From positions 1 to 64,000 of the forward strand of contig CP071496.1 in the NCBI GenBank assembly GCA_017354895.1: 64,000 nucleotides of DNA. The letters run 5' to 3'. Below the pieces are notes generated by a model, which ran no database searches, had not been told where the DNA came from, and saw only the letters and a program-made list of their open reading frames with translations. The translations under genes were made by a program, and so were the position numbers. Positions 46,303 to 56,478 of the stretch are shown in pieces. Positions within the stretch are counted from its first letter, which is position 1. The number at the start of each line of letters is the position of its first letter. The stretch comes from Podospora comata (taxonomy: Eukaryota > Ascomycota > Sordariomycetes > Sordariales > Podosporaceae).

Positions 46303-48147
46303 CTAAAACAGCATCCGTATCACCTCATCTGTGTTGTTCCTCAGACTGCCGTGGTTCCATCCCGACTTGCCCACGACCATCACACATCCCTTGACAGCTT
46401 CCACCGTTCGCTTGGACAGTTCAAAGTCAACAGCCAGATCATCTTGATACGCCATTGCTCTGACCGGCACTGTGTTCTCCTTCAACTGGTTTAAGTCGTA
46501 CAATGGCTCCCAATCTGCCTTGCTCGCTACCAAATCATTTGCATACCTGAACTCCTCGGGTATCAAACAGGGGAGCACCATCTCACCCGAAAAGTAGAGC
46601 CTCTGGCCTTCCGCAGCATGTTTCCCCTGAAGCCACCCCTTGTATTCCCGATGCCTCTTCCCAACCCTCTGGGCCGACCACTCCGACGCCGTATCTCCAT
46701 TATTGCAATAAATCGCCTCGTGCAAGACCCCGTACAACGGCCTTGAATGCAGCTTGAACCCCTCCAGCTTTGAAAACTCTTTCAAGACTTCCTGCGACGG
46801 GACGAGCGCATTATTCCTCACCAACTGTCCATGCAGCTGGCCCACAAAGTCATGCACCGCCTCCAGCCCAGAGTCGCCTCCGATGAACTTCCTCCCCAAG
46901 GTCAGAAACGTCTGAGCTGTCAGCTTTCTCTTCGATCCATCCGGCAATTCATACGCTGCCCCCCTCGACAAAAGGGTGTTGTAAACCTCCCTCACCAAGA
47001 CCTCATCTTCAGGGTAACGCTGGTAGTACCTCTGATTCGACCTCCTTATCCCGCTATACAACGCCTCATACACCTCGTCCGGACTCCCAATCGTCACTGG
47101 CGCCAGTCCGGCTGTCAAATACACCTCTGCCAGCGACCCAGGGAGAAACGACAGGTAGGTCAATGCCACCCAACCGCCGTATGACTGTCCCATCAAGGTC
47201 CATTTTAACCCATCTCCGCCATTGCCGTTCGTGGATGAGAACGGGTATAAGTGCTCCTCTAGACACAACCTTACGGCTTCTAGGTCCCTCACAATATTGT
47301 CTTGCCGAAACAACGATAAATAACCGGCCGCCCCAGCAAAATCCCTCGTGTCATTGTAGGTCTTGACAGTCGCGCTGTCAATCTTGCTACTCTGCCCTGT
47401 GCCCCTATAGTCGGCGTACAGAACGACATACCCCTTCTCAATCAACATCCTGTTCAACGCTGGCGATCGATCATGCGGGTTCTTATCCCCTGGTCCGCCG
47501 CAAAGGAACACCAAAATAGGACTGGCGCGACACGCGGGGACCCAGCTGTCGAATTTGTCCCGCTCGTGGGTGTCGTATACGAGCTCAGCGTGAATATTGA
47601 TTTGCCGGCCCGAGGGCTTGTGGTGCTCAAGCGGAACGGTAAAGTGGACAGTCCTGATTTTGAACTCCTTATCCGGACTCACACAGGGGCGTGGGAACTG
47701 GACGAGAGAGGCGGGTCGGATGTTTCTCCATGACGGGCGATTTCCCTCGGCTTCTGCTCCAATGTAGGGCATTGCCAACCGTGGTTCAAGTTTCGTCCCT
47801 GGCTCAATGCTGTCAGAAAGGGAAATCCCCGAGTCACTATAATCGTCAGGGGACAATGGCGCCTTGATTAGAGAGAGCGAATGCTTTATCTGATAGTCCT
47901 CTTCGGACTGGGAGCTGCCACCGTCAGAAAGAATGTCGACGCTGCTACCGCTGTATTCCGGATTCAAACTGGACCGTTGAGGCGACGGTGAAGGTGATGA
48001 TGTAAACGACTCGTTTGGTGTAAGTGTCGGCCTCCACCACCTCCAACGGACCTTATAACGTCCCCTTCTGCCTTCCTTATTTACCATCCTCTTGTCCCCA
48101 TCTTTGTCTGATTCCTCCTCGTGTGGTGACTTCCTGTGGAATTTCAT
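46303..48147 (-). CDS. Alpha/beta-hydrolase, prolyl aminopeptidase-like (S33)
   Basis: A single-exon gene of 614 residues; the ATG at 48147 is the first in frame. The first 150 or so residues are charged and Ser-rich low-complexity sequence. The catalytic part starts near 160. FLCGGPGDKNPHDRSP (about 212-227) is the GGPG oxyanion motif of the proline iminopeptidase family, ADYRGTGQS follows it, and LMGQSYGGW near 320 holds the nucleophile Ser. The family removes N-terminal proline or other residues from peptides. No signal peptide is seen, so it is probably cytosolic. The long disordered N-terminus is unusual for the enzyme family. Confidence 0.82.
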   Translation of the reverse strand: MKFHRKSPHEEESDKDGDKRMVNKEGRRGRYKVRWRWWRPTLTPNESFTSSPSPSPQRSSLNPEYSGSSVDILSDGGSSQSEEDYQIKHSLSLIKAPLSPDDYSDSGISLSDSIEPGTKLEPRLAMPYIGAEAEGNRPSWRNIRPASLVQFPRPCVSPDKEFKIRTVHFTVPLEHHKPSGRQINIHAELVYDTHERDKFDSWVPACRASPILVFLCGGPGDKNPHDRSPALNRMLIEKGYVVLYADYRGTGQSSKIDSATVKTYNDTRDFAGAAGYLSLFRQDNIVRDLEAVRLCLEEHLYPFSSTNGNGGDGLKWTLMGQSYGGWVALTYLSFLPGSLAEVYLTAGLAPVTIGSPDEVYEALYSGIRRSNQRYYQRYPEDEVLVREVYNTLLSRGAAYELPDGSKRKLTAQTFLTLGRKFIGGDSGLEAVHDFVGQLHGQLVRNNALVPSQEVLKEFSKLEGFKLHSRPLYGVLHEAIYCNNGDTASEWSAQRVGKRHREYKGWLQGKHAAEGQRLYFSGEMVLPCLIPEEFRYANDLVASKADWEPLYDLNQLKENTVPVRAMAYQDDLAVDFELSKRTVEAVKGCVMVVGKSGWNHGSLRNNTDEVIRMLF

Positions 48148-50511
48148 GGTGATGGTCAAAGAAGTGAGTCCCCAAACTCGGTATATAGTGGGGATCCCAA
48201 CTCTAGTAGCGGGTTGTTGGTATTAAAGGTAGATGAATGGAAGAATGCGGGTTTGGTCAACAAAGAGTGTTGGTCAACAGGTGTATGTACTCTAGGAGGG
48301 TCAAATGCCAAAATATGCTTGGGTTGGACTTGGTGCTCCCAAATAACACCACAAAAGTACCAATTATCACATGGGGTGAACAAGGTCAAACGACACCATC
48401 GTGACGATGGCTTCTGGTGTCGTCTTGTACTCTCAGCCTCGAGCCTTGTATCACCACTTTTTGCCCCGAGGGGAAGTTCTCTCGTTGGCGCTACCTCACC
48501 GTGCATTGTGCCGTTGTTGCGAGGATGGTGGTAAGACGGCGGCTAGCACCACTCACGCACCCACACCCACACCCCTACCTAGCTGACGACCCCGGGGTTG
48601 AGTGGGATGGGTGGATGGTACCATCCACATCACCAACTTCGAGGCAGGGGCTCCATTTCTTTTGGCCCGATTCAACAGCACGGAACAGACCGGGGGGCCG
48701 GGGTGGACGCAACTGTCGGGACGCCTCTGCCTCGCGTGTTCGGGTGTTGGTGGTGGGATACCGGGTAAGCCGGGGTTTAGCATGTATACTAGATGTCTAA
48801 TAAACTCTGGGCTCGTTCCGGGACCCAATGCGATGGAAATGGTTGCATCGGCGCACTTTACACAGACACCGGCCCTTTTTTAGCCCTTGGCCCGTGGCTT
48901 TTTCTTTGTTTCATTCATAGCGCCCCCGGCCCCAATATCCGAGCCATCACATCTCACATTGGCCCTGACAGACAATTGCCGAGGTCTTCATGGGAAGAAA
49001 ATGGGGGAGGGTGGGATAATGGTGGCCTTGTTCTGGTGTGGGAGGTGTACAACGGGCCAAACAAATAAGCCAGATGGGATTGGTACTGGCTTCGAGTGGG
49101 ACTCGAAAAAAGCTGTCACAAAAGTTGCCGGACGGGAAAGATGCATGCGGTCATGCTAGTACAGGCGGTGGCACAAACTCTCTTGTCATCCTTTTCTTTA
49201 CAGTCTGTTGAGAACGAGGCCGGAGGGTTTTTTGTGTGCCGTGACGTGGTGACCTCTGTGTATCCATCTCATGTCCCTGTCAGGCGTCATCACCAACATC
49301 GTTGCTGGTTGGGATGGTGAACCTCTTTCTCACTAGAGTAACACAAAAAACACTAGCAAGTCACCGGACCAACCCTCTGACCTTGGCCTGCATGGTGCGA
49401 GCTGACAAGAGACCAAGCGGGCGGCGGGAAAAGAGCCTCTGCGAGGTTCGGTACCATGACAATTGGTTGTGGGTGGCATAAGCGAGTCCTCTTGTCCCAC
49501 CTCCTTGACTGTTCTCGAATGAAACCCTACTTTTTATTTCCTTCGTACCTACCTAGCCAGTGCCTCTCGCCATCAAAGTGGCCGACGTGGCTCTCCCGAT
49601 GGTCGCGCAGCTCACCGCCTCAAGCAGAATCTCGTTGCCTAGGTATGTAGTCTGGAGCTGCTACGCGAGTGATGGATGGTTCATTGGACGTCTGGTTATT
49701 TCCTGTTCTTGTTGATTTTGCTTATTTCTTCTCCCGGGGCCCGACTGGGCGTCCACGACATGTCTCGGGAGCCGGGTACTGTACCCCAATGATCTGATGG
49801 TGAAAACTGCTGTGTTAGAAATGGGAGGGTTTCTTTTCCCGAATCAGGTGCCGTCGAAGTCTGTTATCTCCTTCGGCATATCCCGGTCCGATGCGGCAAG
49901 GCGCTCTGCACAACAGCACACCCCATCAATGCATATCTGGCAGCGGACAGGACATGCGTTAGTACGACATGATTTGAGATTCGTCAACTGCTGTGCTCGC
50001 CCAAGGAGGGGCACGTGGGTGGGGGTTTCATGAAACGTCATGGGCGCCTCAAAAGACCGTTGATGGTCCGCGTCCCAGCTCGAGGCATCATAACAGTGCT
50101 CACCGTCGGTCAGGCTGGAACAGGAAATACCCTCCAAGACCAAAAGATTAGACAGGGACAAGAGTTGATGAGATCTTATTTCCGGACATACTCCAGCTAT
50201 GATCAAAAGATTCCCGTTGCCGTTGGTAATAAAGCCCCAGCAAAAACCACAAACTCCGGCCGTACTCCGCTGTGAGGGGCGTCACACTCCATACATGTAC
50301 ATACGCATGCCAAAACATTTGTTGCCAACCCCAATCTCATAAACGCGGCAAGCAACCCAAGAACAAATGCTAAAAACGAACACCTTGGCATAAAACGGCC
50401 ACCAGCACAGTCAATGCCCTACCATCCTTCAGATGATGGCGAGCTCGGCTGTTCAATCCAAAATCTTTTGCGGTCCAACAACAGTACTACATCCAAGCAT
50501 CAACCAATCCT
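48148..50511. other. Long intergenic region, 2.4 kb
   Basis: No supported gene on either strand. Small frames (48417-48800, 48793-49068, 49844-50206 and others) show no family features, and no tRNA or rRNA was recognised. TACCTACCTAGCC (about 49549) and CCTAGGTATGTAG (about 49639) belong to the recurrent word family. Confidence 0.4.
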
Positions 50512-51490
50512 CTAAGCGGCAACAGACTCCAGAGTGGCGCCTGTCCCGGCAAGGTTTGTTGGCTTTACTTGCGGGTTCTTCTTGTAGTAGTTATTGATAG
50601 CAGACTTGATGGCGTCCTCTGCAAGCATGCTGCAATGAAGCTTGACTGGTGGAAGGCAAAGCTCCTTGGCAATCTCCGTGTTCTTAACCTTGGACGCTTG
50701 ATCGAGGGTCATGCCGCGGACGAGCTCGGTAAGGTAACTGGAAGAAGCACTGTGACACGATCAGCATCCATACGCCCACACCCAATCTCTCATGCTTGTC
50801 GTATAGCTTCGCCGGTCCCCAAATTCACCGTCTGAATCGCCGAGATGGGGCTTGTTCCAGCGCCACGGCGCTACCGAAGTGGTCATTCCGGGATCGAGCC
50901 GCCTCCACGTCGGCCCATGTTGTTTGACTTGTAGCCTCATCTTCTCAGATTCTCGGACTTGGATGACGAACCGAACCCAGAATTTGTTGAAAAGAGGAAG
51001 AGGGGTGCTTACATGGCAGAACCACAGCCGAACGTCTTGAACCGAACATCACTGATGACTTGTGTCTCGGGATCGACCTTGATATGCAGACGCATAACGT
51101 CACCGCACTGTTCACAGGTCCATAGTTAGAATGCCTCCAGGAAACATTATACCCGTAAGAGACAACATACTGCAGGCGCACCAACTAAGCCCTCACCAAC
51201 GGACTTGTCCTTCTTGTCTAGTGTGCCGACATTTCGGGGACGCGAGTAGTCTGTGACGCAAAGCGACAGCATGTCAGTATTTCCGAGCCGAGCGCGGGAG
51301 AGGCAGGAAAAGGGCGATATCGACGTTGTTAATTAGGGAAATACTCACGGTCAATCACCTTTTCGTGGTACTGGCGTGTCGCAGGGCGCGAAACAATCGG
51401 GGCGAACTGGCGGGCAACGGGGATGGCAACCGGGCGCAGGGACTGGGCGAGGAGACGGCCACCCACGGCGCGGGCTGTTCTGGAAAGCAT
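50512..51490 (-). CDS. ISU1: Mitochondrial iron-sulfur scaffold protein Isu1
   Basis: Four exons (51490-51349, 51250-51171, 51107-51013, 50749-50512) join in frame to 184 residues. Introns are 97, 63 and 262 bp; the last is long for this window. The Arg-rich first 40 or so residues look like a mitochondrial targeting sequence. The three cluster-binding cysteines are Cys75 (GAPACGD), Cys102 (TFGCGSA) and Cys145 (KLHCSML). LPPVK at 138-142 is the Hsp70 (Ssq1) docking motif. The protein is the platform on which Nfs1 and frataxin assemble 2Fe-2S clusters in the matrix. It shares an 828-bp divergent promoter with the deubiquitinase gene. Confidence 0.95.
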
Positions 51491-52318
51491 GGTGTTTGTT
51501 GTATTGTGTGCCGGGGTTGATTCGGGAGATCTGATAGGAAGTAGTCGTCGTAGACTTGATATGGAATGGACGGAATATCAGGTGTTATTTGCGTTGATAG
51601 AAATCGAGGGTTGAAATGCTTCAAAGAAAATTGATTTGAGGGCGAAAGATGGAAATGCGGGACTTGTCCATGATGACTGAAGGGGCGATTCTCCCGCGGC
51701 AGAGTGAAAAAGAGGGTGGCCCAAGCTTGCTTAACAGATAGGCGGCTTATCGCGTTGGATACTGGTCACAATCTGTTAGTGAGACACCGCCAATTCCATT
51801 TCTTGATGCAACACCAAGCGTCATTCCGACGTCGGCTGCAGCTGTCGAGTGGGGAAGGGCCCACCCCCCCGCGGAGATAAGATGATCAGATTACGGAGAC
51901 CGAGCCAGCCATGACCATCGAATTGATGGTGGCTATTATAAATCACTTGTTGCTCAGTGAATGCTAGCTTGCCTCCGATGGTTTGGACTTCCTGTTTTCT
52001 CAGTAGGCCATCTTACAGAGGGTATTCGAATAGCTTACCTTGGTCATGCTACCGTAGAACTGGTAAACGTTGTCAGCCAGAGACGCATGGCGGGGCAACA
52101 ACCGCCTTGCTGGGGCTGGTCGGCTGCAGCTTTGATGCCCCGCCACCCCGCGTCTTCACTCGCTGCCTGCTCATCCATTGTTTGCCCGCCCTGTGTTCCA
52201 ACACCAGCTTCAGCTCTGCCTCCTTACCCTAGGTAGCTTCATTCGGATCAGAAGTTCAGTCAGTGATTCCAGTTTGTCTCGACCAGTTGCTTGACCACAA
52301 CAGTCTACGTCGACAAAG
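51491..52318. promoter_or_regulatory. Divergent promoter, ISU1 and deubiquitinase
   Basis: About 830 bp between two divergent housekeeping genes. It includes a C-rich run (about 51863-51877) and CCTAGGTAGC (about 52227). No gene is supported. Confidence 0.4.
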
Positions 52319-54785
52319 ATGGCGTGCCCTCACGTCTCATCAGCCAGTGCGTTCTCCCCTCCTCGATGATGTTGTCTCTTGTGCTGTGATCACTGACCAA
52401 GCTCCCTCGACACGTAGACCTCTCCAAGCCAGGGCCATCCGACCCGGTCTACCGCGAGGACTGCACACAATGCTTTGACTCCATCGACGATCCTGCAGGC
52501 CTTGACGTCTGCCTCAAATGCTTCAACGGCGGCTGCCCTGGCGACCGCAACCATGCCAAGCTCCACAGCACCTCTCACGGCCATCCTTTGGTCGTTAACA
52601 TTCGCCGCACCCGCAAGGTGATTGAGCGAGATGAGCCACCGCTCAAGATGTCCAAGCTGGCCATCGCCGCCGAGACGGAAGCCGATCGATACGAGACCAA
52701 GACCACGGTGAAATGTCTAGAGTGTGGCCTCGACGAGCTCGACAAAGAGGATCCTGCCATCGGCCCCATCGTCGACAGCGTCATGAAGGCGAACACATTT
52801 TCTCAGAAGGAAGAGGTTAAGGCTTGGGAGCAGGAGATGACCAGCTGCGAGCACATTCTGACCTTGCAACAAGATCCACCAAAGCAGATTGAGTCTCAGG
52901 ATCTAGGCCATTGCTCCAAGTGTGACTTGAAGGAGAACCTTTGGCTGTGTCTACAGTGTGGCGCCCTGGGCTGCGGACGCGCTCAGTTTGGTGGCGTTGG
53001 TGGAAACTCCCACGCATTGGCGCACTCTCAAGAAACCGGCCACGGAGTTGCCGTCAAGCTTGGTTCGATCACCCCTGAAGGGACTGCTGACGTCTACTGC
53101 TACACATGCGACGAGGAGCGTGTCGACGAGGAACTTGGGGCTCACCTTGCCAACTGGGGCATTCTCCTTTCGGAGCGTCAAAAGACGGAGAAGAGCCTGA
53201 CCGAGATGCAGATTGAGCAAAACCTTCGATGGGAGTTCTCCATGACAACAGAAGACGGCAAGGAACTGACCCCCCAGTTCGGCCCTGGCTTGACGGGTCT
53301 GAAGAACTTGGGAAACAGCTGTTACCTGGCCAGCATTATCCAATGTCTATTTGACATTCCTGCTTTCCAAGAGCGCTATGGTGCAGGTGTCGGACCTCTT
53401 CCCAACGTGCTCGACCCTGCCCAAGATCTTGAGACCCAGTTGCGCAAAATCGCGGATGGTTTGCTGTCGGGGCGATACTCCAAACCAGAGTCGGACATCA
53501 CCGTGTCGGAACACTCGCCCGAGGTTCCTCACCAGAAGGGCCTTCAGCCATCGATGCTCAAGCACCTTATCGGCCGGGGCCATGCCGAGTTTTCCACAAT
53601 GCGCCAGCAAGACGCGTTTGAGCTGTTGCAACATGTTATCAAACTCATCACCCGGTCTAAGCACCCGTCAGGCCTCCCGGACCCCACCCAGTCAATGCGC
53701 TTTGTGCTTGAGCAGCGTCTCCAGTGCCTGAACTGCAAAAAGGTCCGGTACAGCTCCAACGAGCAAGACAGCATCTTTATCGACGTACCCCTCGAAAAGC
53801 TGCCAGCCGAAGAAGGAGAAGAGCCCAAATACAAGCCAGTCACATTGAAGGAGTGCCTCGACAATCTCACAGCCACAGAGGTGGTTGAACTCGGCTGTAC
53901 CTCTTGTAGCAGCAAGGACGGCTTCTCCAAGCGCACCTTGTTCAAGACCTTCCCCGAGGTGCTCGTGGTCAATGCTCGCAAGATGGCGGTTGTCAACTGG
54001 GTCCCTGTAAAAGTAGATGTTCCCGTGCTTGTTGACGATGAGCCCTTTGCCCTGGACAGCTATCTGTCCAAGGGTCAGCAACCTGATGAGGAGGCGCTGC
54101 CAGAAGACGAGGCTGCCGCGGCAAGCAACGTTCCGGCATTTGTTCCGAATGCCGAGGCGCTCGCCATGTTGGAAGGCATGGGCTTCCCGCGGGTTCGTTG
54201 CGAAAAGGCGCTGCATGCGACCGGTAACTCGGATGCCAACTCCGCTATGGAGTGGCTGTTTGCGCACATGGAGGATCCCGACATCGATGTTCCTGTTTCT
54301 CTTGGTGGCGACAGCGGATGTGCCAGCGCGGCAGATCCTGAGAAGCTGGCCATGTTGGAAAGCATGGGACTTGGTGGGCCACGAGCAGTCAAGGCGCTCA
54401 AAGAGACCAATGGAGATGTTGAGCGCGCTATTGAGTGGCTTTTCAGCCATCCGGACGACGGTGGTGCGGTGGATGAAGAGGAAGCGGCGGCACCGGCTGG
54501 CGACAAGAAGGGGGCAGGAAGCGCAGAACTTCCAGCCAACTTTCAGTTGCAGTCTATTGTATGCCACAAGGGCACGAGTATCCATGCCGGGTAAGACTTT
54601 CCACCACCGGCTGCGTTAATAAAAGTATACTAACCACACGCTTCAGGCATTACGTTGCCTTTATCCGCAAGCAGCTCGGCGAGCAGACCTCGTGGGTGCT
54701 GTTCAACGATGAAAAGGTGGTCAAGGTGGAGGATGTGGAGGAGATGAAGAAGTTTGCCTACGTGTACTTCTTCAAGCGGGTTTGA
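52319..54785 (+). CDS. UBP14: Ubiquitin carboxyl-terminal hydrolase, USP5/UBP14 type
   Basis: Three exons (52319-52346, 52418-54590, 54647-54785; introns of 71 and 56 bp) give 779 residues. An N-terminal zinc-binding segment (about 23-65) is followed by the ZnF-UBP domain (CSKCDLKENLWLCLQCG, about 178-194). The Cys box is GLKNLGNSCYLASIIQ (catalytic Cys near 310). Two UBA domains follow (ALAMLEGMGFPRVR near 600 and KLAMLESMGLGGPRA near 655), and the His box GHYVAFIRK lies near 734. This order is that of USP5/UBP14, which disassembles free ubiquitin chains and recognises the free ubiquitin tail through the ZnF-UBP. The first exon encodes just nine residues. All key residues are present. Confidence 0.94.
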
Positions 54786-55124
54786 GAATTTGCGAGCGTT
54801 TGTCGTAGAGTCGGATTGACAGACGCGACACAGCGATTTGAGGAGTACGAGCGGGACCATAGATAGCATGAAGACTTGGACCAGCGAAGCATGAAACGGA
54901 ATGCTTCTTCTGCAATGGATGCGCAATGATTTGCTGTATCTTGTTCTCTTTGGCTAAAATAAATGTGAGTGTCTGGTTTAGCACAATAACAGAGGTAAGT
55001 AAATAAAACCAAAGACCATGTTTCCACCATTCCCAGTACTCCCAACTCCTTGGCATCCCTAATCAGCGCTGGTGGCCAATGCAAAGATAGGATGCACTGC
55101 CACTATGTTTGCTCATGGCAAATC
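54786..55124. other. Convergent intergenic region
   Basis: Shared 3' region of the deubiquitinase and MAD2 genes. Nothing is recognised. Confidence 0.4.
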
Positions 55125-55926
55125 TCACTCCACCAACCGATACGAGACCAGCGTCTCGACCTTGTGGTTTGCCGTGCTGAACCCTCTCAGCTGTACCTTT
55201 TCCGCGTCCTTGATCTCCTTGGCATCGCTGTCCCCCCACTCGACGGGCACCTCGCTGTCAGCATCAGCATACACCAGCACGTTGAAGGTGCAATTCCCGC
55301 TCAGCTGCGGCAGGAACGTGACGCTCGCAGTGATCTGTCGAAAAATCGCCGCAATCTCCTGTTGGATCTCGGCTTCGGTCTTGTCCTTTTCCTTCTCGGT
55401 CGCTGTTGGCCTCTCCTCCCCTGTGTTTTCGTCCCCGATCGGTGTTGATGTTTTTGACTTGGATGATGAGGACGCCTTCTTGAAGATTTGTACATCAAAC
55501 TGCCACCGCTCCACATGTTCACCGGTGTCTTTGTCTGTGATGACAATAACGAGCTTGGAGATCTTGCCGCCGAGCATCCACTTGTCAAGCTGGGACATGA
55601 TCTTCTTGATGTAGGACCGGACCTGGTCGTCCGAGGACACGAGCATGTTGAGGCCGTATTTTTTGACAGCGGAGAAGTCTTCGGCAGGATAGACGCCGCG
55701 TTGAAAGAGGATAGTATGGATGGAATATTGGAACTGGGTTAGAAGAGACAACGATTAGTTGGAGCGCCGCTGGAAGGAGGCATATGCGGGTGGGAGGGGG
55801 TCGGCGGCGACGAACAAATTCGGCGACTAGTTTGGCGGAGCCTTTGAGGGAGAGCTTGTGGACTTTGGATTTGTCTTTGTCGCCGCCTGCTCTGGCAGAG
55901 GAGGACCTTTTGGGAGGGGCCGACAT
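55125..55926 (-). CDS. MAD2: Spindle assembly checkpoint protein Mad2
   Basis: Two exons (55926-55816, 55733-55125; 82-bp intron with GTTCGT donor) give 239 residues. It is a HORMA-domain protein: KLSLKGSAKLVAEF and FQYSIHTILFQRGVYP are the conserved start, YGLNMLVSSDDQVRSYI follows, and ERWQFD plus SYRLVE mark the closing safety-belt region. Mad2 binds Mad1 and Cdc20 and holds back the anaphase-promoting complex until kinetochores attach. A charged low-complexity loop of about 35 residues (about 137-172) enlarges it relative to the roughly 200-residue animal and yeast forms. The first 20 or so residues are a Lys/Ser-rich tail. Confidence 0.94.
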
Positions 55927-56478
55927 GATGATGGTTGATGGCTGGTTGTCGCTGTCGTGAGGAAAGTCGATGTCGTTGGTGGCGATGATGGTGCGTTATC
56001 TATGGGTATGTGGTGTTGAGGTGGTCGCGGCCAGCTGTGTTTACTTTGGGTTGTAGAGAACAGTGTTGTCAGGGGTTGCGCGGCCGTTTTTGGCGGGGGA
56101 AGCGCGCCGAGATTTAACCGGTTGTCACTGTGGAACCCTACTGCCAGCGCCAACAACAACGCATGCTTTTCGCTGTAGCTGTAAACCCAAATCACCAAAT
56201 CAAACAACCTTTGTATAAGCTCAGTCTCTACCCACCCAAAGGATTCAAACAGCATGGCACGTTTACTTTCTTTGTCTCGTTTCTCTGTTTTGACAGGGGC
56301 CCACATCCACAATGAAGCCTTCTGTGAGCCGCCTCACCATCATGTTTGGCATATTATCTTTAGCATTTTCTTTTTTTGTTATCTCCATCTGTCTCTCTCA
56401 TCCCTTGGCCCTGTTTGGGTGTGGGACCTGCTTGAATTTCTACCCCTATAATGTCAGACACCCCCTGGCTAGACATCC
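55927..56478. promoter_or_regulatory. Upstream region of MAD2
   Basis: About 550 bp without a supported gene. It presumably holds the MAD2 promoter. Confidence 0.4.

Noticed and set aside
48148-50511. Several 60-130 residue frames in the 2.4-kb gap
   Set aside because: No signal peptide, domain, splice support or codon pattern; frames overlap on both strands.
50750-51011. RNA gene in the long last intron of ISU1
   Set aside because: The intron is long for this window, but no snoRNA boxes or tRNA fold were apparent by eye.
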